The notes beneath the pieces are model-generated. The model was not told where the DNA came from. It did not search any database and saw only the letters and a program-made list of their open reading frames with translations. A DNA stretch of 64,000 nt, from contig NZ_JBKFFP010000002.1 in assembly GCF_046506625.1 (NCBI RefSeq), positions 1 to 64,000 of the forward strand, read 5' to 3'. The translations under genes and the position numbers were made by a program. The DNA comes from Zhengella sedimenti. GTDB lineage: Bacteria > Pseudomonadota > Alphaproteobacteria > Rhizobiales > Rhizobiaceae. Shown here one piece after another: positions 34,171 to 43,127 of the stretch (its first letter is position 1; every line of letters begins with the position of its first letter).

Positions 34171-35199
34171 TCAGTCGCTATCCCCTGCCGGGAAATGGTC
34201 ACGCAGCCAGTCCGCCAGGACCGGGCGCACAGCCTCGCCCATCACGATGCCAAGGTGCGATACCCCCGGCAGGACGGCGTAGGTGCCCTGGTCCGTCTGC
34301 GCCGCAATCACGGGTTCGAAGCGGTCCGCGCGGAAAGCCTCGTCCGCGCCGCCCGCCAGGACCAGCAGCGGCCTGCCGATGGCGCGGAGATCGGCCTCGT
34401 AGTCATCGCGCGGAGCGAAGCTGACATTCATCCTGTACGTGTATTCGGTCGTCGCCAGATCGCCATAGGGACCTTCGAGAACGGATTTCGGCATGTCGAA
34501 GGAAATGACCGGCAGGTGATTGAGCGCCGGAAAGCGGATCCGGTTGAGCATGACGAGACCGATGATCCGCCGCGTCGCCGGCTGGGCCCAGCCGCCGGAA
34601 TTGGGCCGCATCGTCGGCGCATCGTATTTCAGGAAGGGCGCGAGCAGAAGATAGCCGTCAACCGGCACGGCAGGCTTGCCGCCGGCAAAACGGATGACGA
34701 AGCCGCCCCCGGAGGAATGACCGCCGAGGACGACCTTGCGCGGATCGCCCGGACGCCGGATGACGGCGATCAGGTCCGCCATGTCCTCCTCCAACTGGCC
34801 GATATGGCCGACATCGCCGCGCGGCTCGGGGTTCACGCCATGGCCGCGCATGTCCGGCGCGATCACCGTCGCCAGGCCCTCCCGCGACAGCCACATGGCC
34901 AGCGGATGCCATTGCATGGAATTCCAGCCCGAGCCGTGGACGAGGACCAGATAGGGAGCGCCGGGCACGGCGGAATCGTAACGCCGATAAGCCAGGTCCG
35001 TGCCGTCGCGGGTCTTGTACAAGGTTGCGTCCGGCAGGCCGGCATAGTCGGCCTCCATGGCTTCGGCGAAATCGAGCGAATCGCCGTCGCCGGTATTGCC
35101 GCCGACCGGTGGCGGCGCTTCGCTGAACACGAGAGCCACGGCAATGGAGAAATAGATCGCGATGGAAATGCCGATCGCGATGGCGATCTTCTGGAACAT
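34171..35199 (-). CDS. Membrane-anchored alpha/beta hydrolase
   Basis: 342 residues. N-terminal anchor (residues 5-25), then LVLVHGSGWNSMQWHPLA, PDMRGHG, and the nucleophile elbow GGHSSGGGFV. The catalytic His lies in PGVSHLGIVMG near the C terminus. It follows ilvA by 15 nt on the same strand, so it may be cotranscribed, but a link with isoleucine metabolism is not obvious. The substrate is unknown; members include lysophospholipase-like enzymes. Confidence 0.87.
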   Translation of the reverse strand: MFQKIAIAIGISIAIYFSIAVALVFSEAPPPVGGNTGDGDSLDFAEAMEADYAGLPDATLYKTRDGTDLAYRRYDSAVPGAPYLVLVHGSGWNSMQWHPLAMWLSREGLATVIAPDMRGHGVNPEPRGDVGHIGQLEEDMADLIAVIRRPGDPRKVVLGGHSSGGGFVIRFAGGKPAVPVDGYLLLAPFLKYDAPTMRPNSGGWAQPATRRIIGLVMLNRIRFPALNHLPVISFDMPKSVLEGPYGDLATTEYTYRMNVSFAPRDDYEADLRAIGRPLLVLAGGADEAFRADRFEPVIAAQTDQGTYAVLPGVSHLGIVMGEAVRPVLADWLRDHFPAGDSD

Positions 35200-35214
35200 G
35201 CACGGGCCCTTGCG

Positions 35215-36468
35215 TCAGATGATCAGGTTGGCGAGAATCTCGTTTTCGGTGATGTCCTGATAGCCCCAGCCCTCCTTGTCAAACCGCTTCTTGAGCCGGG
35301 GGAAGTTGCGCGGGTCCCGGGTCTCGATCCCGATCAGCACCGAGCCGAAATTGCGTGCCGACTTCTTGAGGTACTCGAAGCGCACGATATCGTCCTGCGG
35401 GCCCAAAAGATCGAGAAAGTCCCTGAGCGCGCCCGGGCGTTGCGGAAAGCGGAAGATGAAGTACTTCTTCAGCCCCTCGAAGCGAAGCGAACGTTCCTTC
35501 ACGTCGGGCAGGCGCTCGAAGTCGAAATTGCCGCCCGAGGTGACGCAGACCACTGTCTTGCCGCGCAGGTCGGCGGCGGGAATGTCCTTGAGCGCATCGA
35601 CCGCCAGCGCGCCCGCCGGTTCCAGCACGATGCCCTCGACGTTCAGCATGTCGATGATGGTCGAGCACAGCCGGTTTTCCGGCATCAGGAGCACGTCGCC
35701 GGCAGACAGGGCCTCGAGATGGCGGAAGGGTTCGGCACCGATCTCCGCCACGGCCGCGCCATCGACGAAATTGTCCACCTGGTCGAGCCGGATGCGGCGG
35801 CCGGCCTCCAGGCTGCGTTTCAGGCTCGGCGCGCCGGCCGGTTCGCACAGGACAAACCGCGGCGCGCCACCCGCCTCGCGCCAATAGCGGATGACGCCGG
35901 ACGAAAGTCCGCCGCCGCCGACGGGAAGAAGGCACAGGTCCGCGGCCACGCCCGGCGGCAACTGTTCGCCGATTTCCAGCGCCACCGTCGCCTGGCCCTC
36001 GATGATGTCCTTGTGGTCGAAGGGCGGCACGAGTTCGCCGCCTTCGGCTTTCGCATAGGCAATGGCGGCCTTGTAGCAGGCGTCGAAAATGTCGCCGACA
36101 AGCCGGATCTCGACATGCCTGCCGCCGAATGCGACGGTCTTGTCGATCTTCTGCTGCGGTGTGGTGACAGGCATGAAAACGACACCCTTGCGGCCGAAAT
36201 GGCGGCATGTGAAGGCGAAGCCCTGCGCATGATTGCCCGCCGAGGCGCAGACGAATATCCGGTCACCACCGCGATCCACCGATTTGCGCATGAAATTGTA
36301 GGCGCCGCGCAACTTGTAGGAGCGCACCGGCGTCAGGTCCTCGCGCTTCAGCCAGATATCGGCGTGATACTTGCGCGAGAGATAGTCGTTGCGCTGCAGG
36401 GGCGTGACCGCGAACAGATCGCGCAGGGCCCGGGCGGTGGTTTCGACGCTCTTCGTGAATCCGCTCAT
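35215..36468 (-). CDS. ilvA: Threonine ammonia-lyase
   Basis: 417 residues. PLP lysine Lys52 in RSYKLRGAY, GNHAQGFAF and the glycine loop PVGGGGLSSG. The C-terminal ACT-like region (YFIFRFPQRPGALRDFL) makes it the short TIGR02079-type enzyme rather than the two-ACT E. coli form. It deaminates threonine to 2-oxobutyrate, the first isoleucine-specific step. The ATG at 36468 starts the conserved region; an open upstream extension is unlikely. Divergent from trkH. Confidence 0.95.
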   Translation of the reverse strand: MSGFTKSVETTARALRDLFAVTPLQRNDYLSRKYHADIWLKREDLTPVRSYKLRGAYNFMRKSVDRGGDRIFVCASAGNHAQGFAFTCRHFGRKGVVFMPVTTPQQKIDKTVAFGGRHVEIRLVGDIFDACYKAAIAYAKAEGGELVPPFDHKDIIEGQATVALEIGEQLPPGVAADLCLLPVGGGGLSSGVIRYWREAGGAPRFVLCEPAGAPSLKRSLEAGRRIRLDQVDNFVDGAAVAEIGAEPFRHLEALSAGDVLLMPENRLCSTIIDMLNVEGIVLEPAGALAVDALKDIPAADLRGKTVVCVTSGGNFDFERLPDVKERSLRFEGLKKYFIFRFPQRPGALRDFLDLLGPQDDIVRFEYLKKSARNFGSVLIGIETRDPRNFPRLKKRFDKEGWGYQDITENEILANLII

Positions 36469-36577
36469 GGCGCATCCTTTCGCCCGGGATCGTCCGCACC
36501 CGGAAAATTTATCGCACAAACCGGCCTTGCCCGGTGACCGGCGGGCAAGCATAGGCTAAGGAAAGCCGAGGGCCGAC

Positions 36578-38119
36578 ATGCCGGCGCATACGCGGCAAGA
36601 CGGCCGTTATGGAACGATGGCCGCGGCGACGCAAGGCTGGCCGCGAAAGCACTGGGATGGCGGTTTGAACGCAAACACGGTTCGCGCGGCGGTCTTCGTC
36701 GCCTCCATCTTTGCGCTTTACATGTCGGTGGCCATGCTGATCCCGGCGGCCGTGGACCTCTATTTCAACAACCCGGACTGGAAAGCCTTCGCCTTGTCGG
36801 CCTTCTTCTTGTCGGGTCTGTCGTCGGCGGTTGCGATGGCGACACGCGTTCCTACACCTGCCATCAACAGCCGGTTCGGCTTCCTGCTGGTGAACCTCCT
36901 GTGGCTGTCCATGATCGTCGCCGGCGCCTTTCCCTTCCTGGCCTCTTCGCTCGAACTGGGATTCGCCGACACCGTTTTCGAAACCGTCTCGGCGATCACG
37001 GCCACCGGCGCGACCGTGCTGACGGGGCTGGACGACATGCCGCCGGGGCTGCTGCTCTGGCGCTCGATCCTGCAATGGATCGGCGGGCTCGGCGTCATCG
37101 CGCTCGGTGTCTTCCTGCTGCCGTTCCTCAAACTCGGCGGCGTGTCCTTCTTCCGCATCGAATCGTCGGACAAGGAGGACAAGCCATTCGCCCGATTCTC
37201 CACCTATGCGGTGTCGATCATCTCGATCTATGCGCTGCTGACGCTGATCTGCGCGGTGGCCTATGCCCTGGCCGGCATGCCGCTGTTCCACGCCGTCAAC
37301 CATGCCATGACCACCATGGCGACGGGCGGCTTTTCCACCCACGATGCGTCGATGGGCTTCTACACATCGCCGGCCATCATCTGGACGAGCACCATCTTCA
37401 TGACCATTGGCGGCCTGCCCTTCGCCGTGCTCATCCTGTTTGCCGTTCGCGGCCGCAGGGACGTGTTCTTCGATCCGCAGATCCGCGTCTTTCTGGGCCT
37501 GATCGTGCTGTTCTCGGTCACCAACGCGATCTGGATCACGGTCACCGACCGCATCCCCTTCTTCTTCGCGCTGACCCATTCCACGTTCAACTTCGTTTCG
37601 ATCATCACCACCACCGGCTATTCCTCGACCGATTACGGCGCCTGGGGTCCCTACACGGTGGCGACCATCTTCGTGGCGATGTTCCTTGGCGGCTGTTCGG
37701 GCTCGACGACCGGCGGCATCAAGGCCTACCGCTTCTACATCCTCTTCCAGGTCTTCTCCAACGGCCTGAAACGCCTGATCTATCCGTCCACCATCCTGCC
37801 GGTGAAATACGGGTCGCGACCTGTGGAAGAGCAGACGCAGCGGGCCGTGGTGCTGTTCATCGCGGCCTTCTTCGTCATCTGGGGCGTGCTGATCGTGCTG
37901 CTTTCGGCGACCGGGCTCGATTTCGAGACCGCCGTCACCGGCGCCCTGTCGGCCATCACCAATGTCGGCCCCGGGCTCGGCGACGTCATCGGCCCGACCG
38001 GCAATTTCTCCAGCCTGTCCGACATCGCCAAGTACATCATGGCCGCCGGCATGCTGCTCGGGCGCCTGGAAATCCTGGCGGTTCTCATCCTCTTCACGCC
38101 GGCCTTCTGGCGGCGCTGA
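36578..38119 (+). CDS. trkH: TrkH-type potassium uptake protein
   Basis: 513 residues (a TTG at 36664 giving 485 is possible, since the first 28 codons are hydrophilic and unlike TrkH). The four selectivity-filter repeats are visible: ATGATVLTG, ATGGFST, TTGYSST and NVGPGLGD. It forms the K+ channel-like pore of the Trk system at the inner membrane; TrkA is not in this window. Divergent from ilvA. Confidence 0.95.
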   Translation: MPAHTRQDGRYGTMAAATQGWPRKHWDGGLNANTVRAAVFVASIFALYMSVAMLIPAAVDLYFNNPDWKAFALSAFFLSGLSSAVAMATRVPTPAINSRFGFLLVNLLWLSMIVAGAFPFLASSLELGFADTVFETVSAITATGATVLTGLDDMPPGLLLWRSILQWIGGLGVIALGVFLLPFLKLGGVSFFRIESSDKEDKPFARFSTYAVSIISIYALLTLICAVAYALAGMPLFHAVNHAMTTMATGGFSTHDASMGFYTSPAIIWTSTIFMTIGGLPFAVLILFAVRGRRDVFFDPQIRVFLGLIVLFSVTNAIWITVTDRIPFFFALTHSTFNFVSIITTTGYSSTDYGAWGPYTVATIFVAMFLGGCSGSTTGGIKAYRFYILFQVFSNGLKRLIYPSTILPVKYGSRPVEEQTQRAVVLFIAAFFVIWGVLIVLLSATGLDFETAVTGALSAITNVGPGLGDVIGPTGNFSSLSDIAKYIMAAGMLLGRLEILAVLILFTPAFWRR

Positions 38120-38251
38120 TACCTTACCACCTGTTACACGGCTGCAACGGGCTGCGCTTTCCGGCCAAGGGTTGACGGCATCGTGACCGCTGCCACTTTG
38201 CATTGCAGCATGCTTCGCGATAGGGTGCGCTGCCCTTGCAGAAAGACGCCC

Positions 38252-39412
38252 ATGCCCGCCCGTTCCGTGCGCCTGACCCTCTTGGCCTTCATGGCCCTGA
38301 TCGTTCCGCTTGCCGGCTGTGCAAGCGATATCGCGACGCGCCGTATCACGGCCGCGGAGGCGATTGCCGCCGGCGTCCCCCAGGGCGCCACCCAGCACCG
38401 CATCCTGGTCGCGACGACGCGCGCGCCGGACGAAAATCCGGACATTCTTTATAACGGAGAACGGGGCGAAGGCATCCGTTTCAACGAGATCACCGTCTCC
38501 GTTCCACCCGATCACCAGATCGGCGAAACCGAGCGCGTTTCGCGCGGCCTGCCCGATCCGTCACGCCATTTCGTGGCAACCGCCATCCGGCCGGTCGCCA
38601 ATTCCGACGTCTTCGCCAAGACCGCCCGGCCGGGCGGCGGCAAGGATGTGCTGGTCTTCGTGCATGGCTACCGCAACACCTTTGCCGATGCACTGTTCCG
38701 CATCACGCAGATCGTCCACGATACCGGCTTCGAGGGCACGGCGATCCTGTTCAGCTGGGCCTCGCGCGGCAATGCGCTCGACTACATCTATGACCGCGAC
38801 AGCGCGACGGCGGCGCGCGACGCGCTGGAATACACGCTCCGCCTGGCGGCCCGCGCCAATCCGCGCCGAATCGACGTGATGGCCCATTCCATGGGAAGCT
38901 GGGTGACGATGGAAGCGCTGCGCCAGCTCAAGATCGCGGGTGACCCGACACTTGGCGGACGGCTCGGCGATGTCATCCTCGCCTCGCCCGACATTTCCGC
39001 GGACGTGTTCAAGGCACAGATGGAGCGCTACGGAAAGCCGCGGACGCCCTTCTTCGTGCTGTTGTCGCGCGACGACCGCGCGCTCAAGCTGAGCCAGGCG
39101 CTTGCCGGCAACAAGCCGCGCCTCGGCGCCTATACCGACGACAAGGAAATCGCGGAACTCGGCGTCGTCGTGGTCGATCTGACGGAAGCTGGCAGCAGCG
39201 GTATCAATCACACGAAATTCGCCCAGAACCCGCAACTTGTCACGCTGCTCGGCGAACGCCTGCGCGACGGGGAAAGGTTCCAGCCGGACCGCAACAAGCT
39301 CGGCGACAGCCTGCTGACGCTCGGCGTTGGCGTCGGGAGCGTGCTCGAATCGACAGCCCGGGTCATCATCACGACGCCCCAGGCGGTGTTCCAGACGGCG
39401 CTGCCGCAATAG
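38252..39412 (+). CDS. Lipoprotein with DUF900-type alpha/beta-hydrolase domain
   Basis: 386 residues. Lipobox LAGC with Cys23 after a hydrophobic stretch, so probably a lipoprotein. The DUF900 hydrolase core follows: LVFVHGYRNTFADALFR, TAILFSWASRG and the elbow MAHSMGSWV. Alphaproteobacterial members of this family are esterase/lipase-like with untested substrates. The ATG at 38252 was chosen because it precedes the lipoprotein signal by the right distance; an earlier GTG at 38183 gives a non-secretory lead. Confidence 0.88.
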   Translation: MPARSVRLTLLAFMALIVPLAGCASDIATRRITAAEAIAAGVPQGATQHRILVATTRAPDENPDILYNGERGEGIRFNEITVSVPPDHQIGETERVSRGLPDPSRHFVATAIRPVANSDVFAKTARPGGGKDVLVFVHGYRNTFADALFRITQIVHDTGFEGTAILFSWASRGNALDYIYDRDSATAARDALEYTLRLAARANPRRIDVMAHSMGSWVTMEALRQLKIAGDPTLGGRLGDVILASPDISADVFKAQMERYGKPRTPFFVLLSRDDRALKLSQALAGNKPRLGAYTDDKEIAELGVVVVDLTEAGSSGINHTKFAQNPQLVTLLGERLRDGERFQPDRNKLGDSLLTLGVGVGSVLESTARVIITTPQAVFQTALPQ

Positions 39413-39432
39413 CAGCCTGCCGCCCAAAAAAA

Positions 39433-39454
39433 GACGCGGCCCGAAGGCCGCGTC
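39433..39454 (-). terminator. Terminator of the VOC gene
   Basis: Stem GACGCGGCC/GGCCGCGTC with a TTCG-type loop, followed on the minus strand by seven T. It lies 40 nt after the VOC stop and also 20 nt from the convergent lipoprotein gene. Confidence 0.88.
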
Positions 39455-39494
39455 ATGCCTCACCGAGGCCATTTGCCGGGGGCGGCAAATCCTG

Positions 39495-40049
39495 TCAGAC
39501 GGTGGACAATTCCTTGGCGTGAAGCCAATCGGCATGCTTCGGCGCCTTTTTCGTGCGCGCCCATTCCTCCAGCATGTCCCACTTCACCTCGTCCAGCTTC
39601 TTCTTCATCGCCTCTTCCTCCGGATCGTCGCAGGCCAGTTCGACGCGATGGCCGTTGGGATCGAAGAAATAGATCGAATGAAAGATGGAATGATCGGTCA
39701 CGCCGAGCACGTCGATGCCGTTCTTCTCAAGCTGCTCCTTGAAGGCAATGAGCGTGTCGCGGTCCTTCACCTTGAAGGCGATGTGCTGCACCCAGGCCGG
39801 CGTATTCTCGTCGCGGCCCATCTCCGGCTTGGTCGGCAATTCGAAGAAGGCGAGCACGTTGCCGCTGCCGGCGTTGAGAAACACGTGCATGTAGGGGTCC
39901 GGCTCATGGGTGGACGGCACATGGTCCTCCGCGATCGCCAGAACGAAATCCATGTTGAGGTTTTTCACATACCATTCAACGGTTTCCTTGGCGTCCTTGC
40001 AGCGGTAGGCGACATGGTGGATGCGGTCGAGTTTCGGTACGGCTGTCAT
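39495..40049 (-). CDS. VOC-superfamily protein coregulated with homogentisate genes
   Basis: 184 residues of the glyoxalase/dioxygenase-like VOC fold: RIHHVAYRCKDAKETVEWYV at the N terminus, metal-ligand candidates His in IHHVAY and in VQHIAFKV, and Glu in GHRVELACDD. The C-terminal 35 residues are charged. Much shorter than 4-hydroxyphenylpyruvate dioxygenase. It has its own promoter with a 38-bp operator-like element shared with the MBL-FAD-hmgA-fahA operon, and a terminator. It probably handles an aromatic ring-derived intermediate, but the reaction is unknown. Confidence 0.8.
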   Translation of the reverse strand: MTAVPKLDRIHHVAYRCKDAKETVEWYVKNLNMDFVLAIAEDHVPSTHEPDPYMHVFLNAGSGNVLAFFELPTKPEMGRDENTPAWVQHIAFKVKDRDTLIAFKEQLEKNGIDVLGVTDHSIFHSIYFFDPNGHRVELACDDPEEEAMKKKLDEVKWDMLEEWARTKKAPKHADWLHAKELSTV

Positions 40050-40112
40050 CGGCTTTCTCCCTATTCCGGCCTGGCGCGGGCCGGGCATCGTGCCGGCCGG
40101 CCATTCGCGCTT

Positions 40113-40150
40113 ATAGTTGCGTTCGTAACTGTTGTTTTTGTAACTATCAA
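40113..40150 (-). promoter_or_regulatory. Operator-like site upstream of the VOC gene
   Basis: On the minus strand it contains TAGTTACAAAA and, 10 bp on, GTTAC-N4-GCAAC. It matches 45821-45858 at 27 of 38 positions with no gap, including the exact 11-mer. Lies 64 nt upstream of the VOC start. Confidence 0.65.
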
Positions 40151-40172
40151 CACGGATCACAGGCTTCGAAAA

Positions 40173-40201
40173 AGAAAAACGGCGGACCCGAAGGCCCGCC
40201 G
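40173..40201 (-). terminator. Terminator of the fahA operon
   Basis: Stem CGGCGGGCC/GGTCCGCCG (one G-U) with TTCG loop, followed on the minus strand by TTTTTC. It separates the hmgA-fahA operon from the VOC promoter. Confidence 0.88.
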
Positions 40202-40234
40202 CTGCATTGTCTCATCGCAGAGCGGATCGATGCG

Positions 40235-41479
40235 TCAGCCGACCGGCCTGGCCGGCAGGATCTTGCCCGCGCATGCACCGAATCCGATGCGGTAGCCGTC
40301 GCCCTGGGCATGGCCGCGAAGCGTGACCGTGTCGCCATCCTCGATGAAGCTGCGCGTGCCGCCGCCCTTGATGGCGACCGGTTCCTTGCCGCCCCAGGAC
40401 AGTTCCAGCAGCGAGCCGCGCGTTTCCTTTTCGGCCCCGGAGATCGTGCCGGAACCCAGCAGGTCGCCGACGCGCATCGGGCAGCCGGACGAGGTGTGAT
40501 GGGCAAGCTGCTGGGCGGAGGAGTAGTACATTTCGCGGTAATTGGTGCGCGACAGGACCGTTTCCTCGCCGCCTTCCGGCGTAAGGCCGAATTCCAGCTG
40601 GATATCGTAGAGCATCGGCCCAGGTTCGGCGAGATAGGGCAGCAAGGGCTTTTCGCGCGCCGGCGTGGAGGTGCGGAACGGTGCCAGCGCGGCGGACGTG
40701 ACGATCCACGGGCTGATCGTGGTGGCGGTCGCCTTGGCCTGGAAGGGTCCCAGCGGCTGGTATTCCCAGGCCTGGATGTCGCGCGCCGACCAGTCGTTCA
40801 GCAGCACGTAGCCGAAGATGTTCTCGAAGGCCTGCGAGACCGAGATCGGCCCGTTCGACGGCTGGCCGACAATGGCGCCCATCTCCAGTTCCAGGTCGAA
40901 ACGCTGCGACGGTCCGAAGCGTGGCGCCGCGTCATCCGGGCCCTTCAACTGACCGTTGGGACGCACGACGGGCGTGCCCGACACGACGACCGAGGAAGCG
41001 CGGCCATTGTAGCCGATGGGGATATGCAGCCAGTTCGGCGGCAGCGCGTTTTCAGGCCCGCGAAACATCACGCCGACATTGAAGGCGTGGTTCCGCCCGG
41101 CATAGAAGTCGGTGTACTCGGTCACCGCGAAGGGCATGTGCAGCGTGGCGTCCGCCATGGGCACCAGATGCGGCTCCACGTCCGCGTGGGCGGGCGACCC
41201 TTCGGCGAGCAACGCCGTCAGTTCGCCGCGCAGCTTGTCCCAGGCGACCGGACCCATGGCCATGAAGGCATTCCATGTGCCGGTTTCCAGCGCGCCCTCG
41301 TAGTTCAGCTTGCCCGCGGCCTCCAGGGCGGCCACGTCGAGGATCATGTCGCCAATGGCGACGCCGCAGCGCGGCTTGCCCTCACCGGTGGAAAAGACGC
41401 CATAGGGCAGGTTGTTGAGCGGAAATCCGGTCTCCGGCGCATTGGCGCTCTCGACCCAGGATCGCTTCAATGCGGTCAT
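40235..41479 (-). CDS. fahA: Fumarylacetoacetase
   Basis: 414 residues, full length. It hydrolyses fumarylacetoacetate to fumarate and acetoacetate, the last step of homogentisate breakdown. N-terminal SH3-like domain (LPYGVF, then CGVAIGDMILD), catalytic core with DFYAGRNHAFNVGVMFRG, FDLELEMGAIVG and LNDWSARDIQAWEYQPLGPF, and ETRGSLLELSWGG near the end. Follows hmgA by 20 nt on the same strand. No maleylacetoacetate isomerase gene lies in the window. Confidence 0.96.
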   Translation of the reverse strand: MTALKRSWVESANAPETGFPLNNLPYGVFSTGEGKPRCGVAIGDMILDVAALEAAGKLNYEGALETGTWNAFMAMGPVAWDKLRGELTALLAEGSPAHADVEPHLVPMADATLHMPFAVTEYTDFYAGRNHAFNVGVMFRGPENALPPNWLHIPIGYNGRASSVVVSGTPVVRPNGQLKGPDDAAPRFGPSQRFDLELEMGAIVGQPSNGPISVSQAFENIFGYVLLNDWSARDIQAWEYQPLGPFQAKATATTISPWIVTSAALAPFRTSTPAREKPLLPYLAEPGPMLYDIQLEFGLTPEGGEETVLSRTNYREMYYSSAQQLAHHTSSGCPMRVGDLLGSGTISGAEKETRGSLLELSWGGKEPVAIKGGGTRSFIEDGDTVTLRGHAQGDGYRIGFGACAGKILPARPVG

Positions 41480-41499
41480 GATTGCGTCTCCAGTCCTTC

Positions 41500-42858
41500 T
41501 CACTTGCCCTTGGGCGATCCGTCGTAGTGCTTCACCAGATCGGCCCAGCAGTCGATGTAGTTGTCCTGCAACGGGGCTTCCTTCGCGGCGAACTCTGTCA
41601 GGTGCTGCGGGAAGCGGGTTTCGAACATGAAGGACATGGTGTTGTCCAGCTTCTCCGCCTTCAGGTCGGCATTGGAGGCCCCCTCGAAGGCCTGCTTGTC
41701 CGGCCCGTGCGGCAGCATCATGTTGTGCAGGCTCATGCCGCCGGGCACGAAGCCTTCCGGCTTGGCGTCGTAGATGCCGTAGATGTTGCCCATCAGTTCC
41801 GACATGACGTTCTTGTGGTACCAGGGCGGCCGGAAGGTGTTTTCGGCCACCATCCAGCGTTCGCGGAACAGCACGAAGTCGATGTTGGCCGTGCCCGGCT
41901 GGCCGGACGGAGCGGTCAGCACCGTGAAGATGGACGGATCGGGGTGATCGAACAGGATGGCGCCGACCGGGCAATAGGCAGTGAGATCGTATTTCACCGG
42001 CGCGTAGTTGCCGTGCCAGGCGACGACATCGAGCGGCGACTGCGCGATTTCGGTGACATGGAACTGGCCGCACCACTTGATCGTCAGCGTGGAGGGCACC
42101 TCGCGGTCCTCGAAGGCAGCGACGGGCGCCTTGAAATCACGGGGATTGGCCAGGCAATTGGCGCCGATCGGGCCCCTGCCCGGCAGTTCGAACTTCTGGC
42201 CGTAATTCTCGCAGACGAAGCCGCGCGCCGGGCCTTCCACCACCTCGACCCGATAGACCAGACCGCGCGGAATGACGGCGATCTCCTGCGGCTGCAGGTC
42301 GATGATGCCGAGTTCGGTCCAGAAGCGCAGCCGGCCGGCCTGCGGCACGACGAGCAGTTCGCTGTCGGCGGAGTAGAAATAGTCGTCCTCCATCGACGTG
42401 TTGACGAGGTAGACATGGCTTGCCATGCCCACCTGCGTGTTGACGTCGCCAGCCGTCGTCATGGTACGCATGCCGGTGATCCAGGTCAGCGGCTCCTCGG
42501 CATGGGGCACCGGGCTCCAGCGGTACTGGCCGAGCGAGATGATGTCGTCGCTGACATGGGGCGCCGTCTTCCAATAGGGCACGTCGATCTTGCGGTAGCG
42601 CGCCGAATGCTTCACCGACGGGCGGATGCGGTAGCACCATGTCCGCTCGTTCTGATGGCTGGGCGCGGTGAAGGCCGTGCCGGAAAGCTGTTCGGCATAA
42701 AGCCCGTAGGCGCATTTCTGCGGGCTGTTCATGCCCTGCGGCAGGGCGCCGGGAAGCGCCTCGGTCTCGAAGTCATTGCCGAAGCCGGGCATGTAACCAG
42801 GCGTGATGGCGCCGGTCTGGTCCTGCTGGATGTATTTGCGTTTCGTCTGGATGTTCAT
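41500..42858 (-). CDS. hmgA: Homogentisate 1,2-dioxygenase
   Basis: 452 residues, the usual length. It opens homogentisate to maleylacetoacetate using Fe(II). N-terminal PGYMPGFGNDFETEALPGALP and QNSPQKC-type segment are clear. The iron ligands lie in the C-terminal cupin: His in PPWYHKNVMSE, Glu in the same segment, and His in SLHNMMLPHG. The ATG at 42858 starts the family's usual N terminus (MNIQTK). Between the DUF2783 gene and fahA in one operon. Confidence 0.97.
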   Translation of the reverse strand: MNIQTKRKYIQQDQTGAITPGYMPGFGNDFETEALPGALPQGMNSPQKCAYGLYAEQLSGTAFTAPSHQNERTWCYRIRPSVKHSARYRKIDVPYWKTAPHVSDDIISLGQYRWSPVPHAEEPLTWITGMRTMTTAGDVNTQVGMASHVYLVNTSMEDDYFYSADSELLVVPQAGRLRFWTELGIIDLQPQEIAVIPRGLVYRVEVVEGPARGFVCENYGQKFELPGRGPIGANCLANPRDFKAPVAAFEDREVPSTLTIKWCGQFHVTEIAQSPLDVVAWHGNYAPVKYDLTAYCPVGAILFDHPDPSIFTVLTAPSGQPGTANIDFVLFRERWMVAENTFRPPWYHKNVMSELMGNIYGIYDAKPEGFVPGGMSLHNMMLPHGPDKQAFEGASNADLKAEKLDNTMSFMFETRFPQHLTEFAAKEAPLQDNYIDCWADLVKHYDGSPKGK

Positions 42859-42911
42859 GGGGTCAACTCCCTGTCAAACGGCGTTTTGCAGTCCCCTTGG
42901 CCGGGACCGCC

Positions 42912-43115
42912 TCAATCCTGCCCGGAGGGCCTGGCGGCGGCCCGCAGGGCGGCGTCGAGCACATCCATGTCGCCGACATGGTTGGCCAGGATGAGGATCA
43001 GTCGCGCATTCAAGGCGTCGCTTTCGGCCTTTGTGAGGCCTTCATGGGCCGCCAGAAGCCGGGCGTAGAAGTCGTCCGGACGGGCGATATTGGGCGCGGT
43101 GTTGAGTGCGTTCAT
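42912..43115 (-). CDS. DUF2783 protein, possible hydroxylase coupling subunit
   Basis: 67 residues, acidic and alanine-rich: DDFYARLLAAHEGLTKAESD then ARLILILANHVGDMDVLDAAL. It follows the FAD monooxygenase by 12 nt. In Pseudomonas putida U the 3-hydroxyphenylacetate 6-hydroxylase needs a large flavoprotein (MhaA) and a very small partner (MhaB); the size and position here match that pattern. The link to MhaB is inferred from context, not from a sequence search. Confidence 0.75.
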   Translation of the reverse strand: MNALNTAPNIARPDDFYARLLAAHEGLTKAESDALNARLILILANHVGDMDVLDAALRAAARPSGQD

Positions 43116-43127
43116 GCTCTTGTCTCC

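Noticed and set aside
34195..36537. Plus-strand frame of 780 codons
   Set aside because: Antisense to ilvA and a hydrolase gene; typical of high-GC third-position bias.
36509..38515. Minus-strand frame of 668 codons rich in Asp/His/Gln/Arg
   Set aside because: Antisense to trkH; composition is that of a shadow frame.
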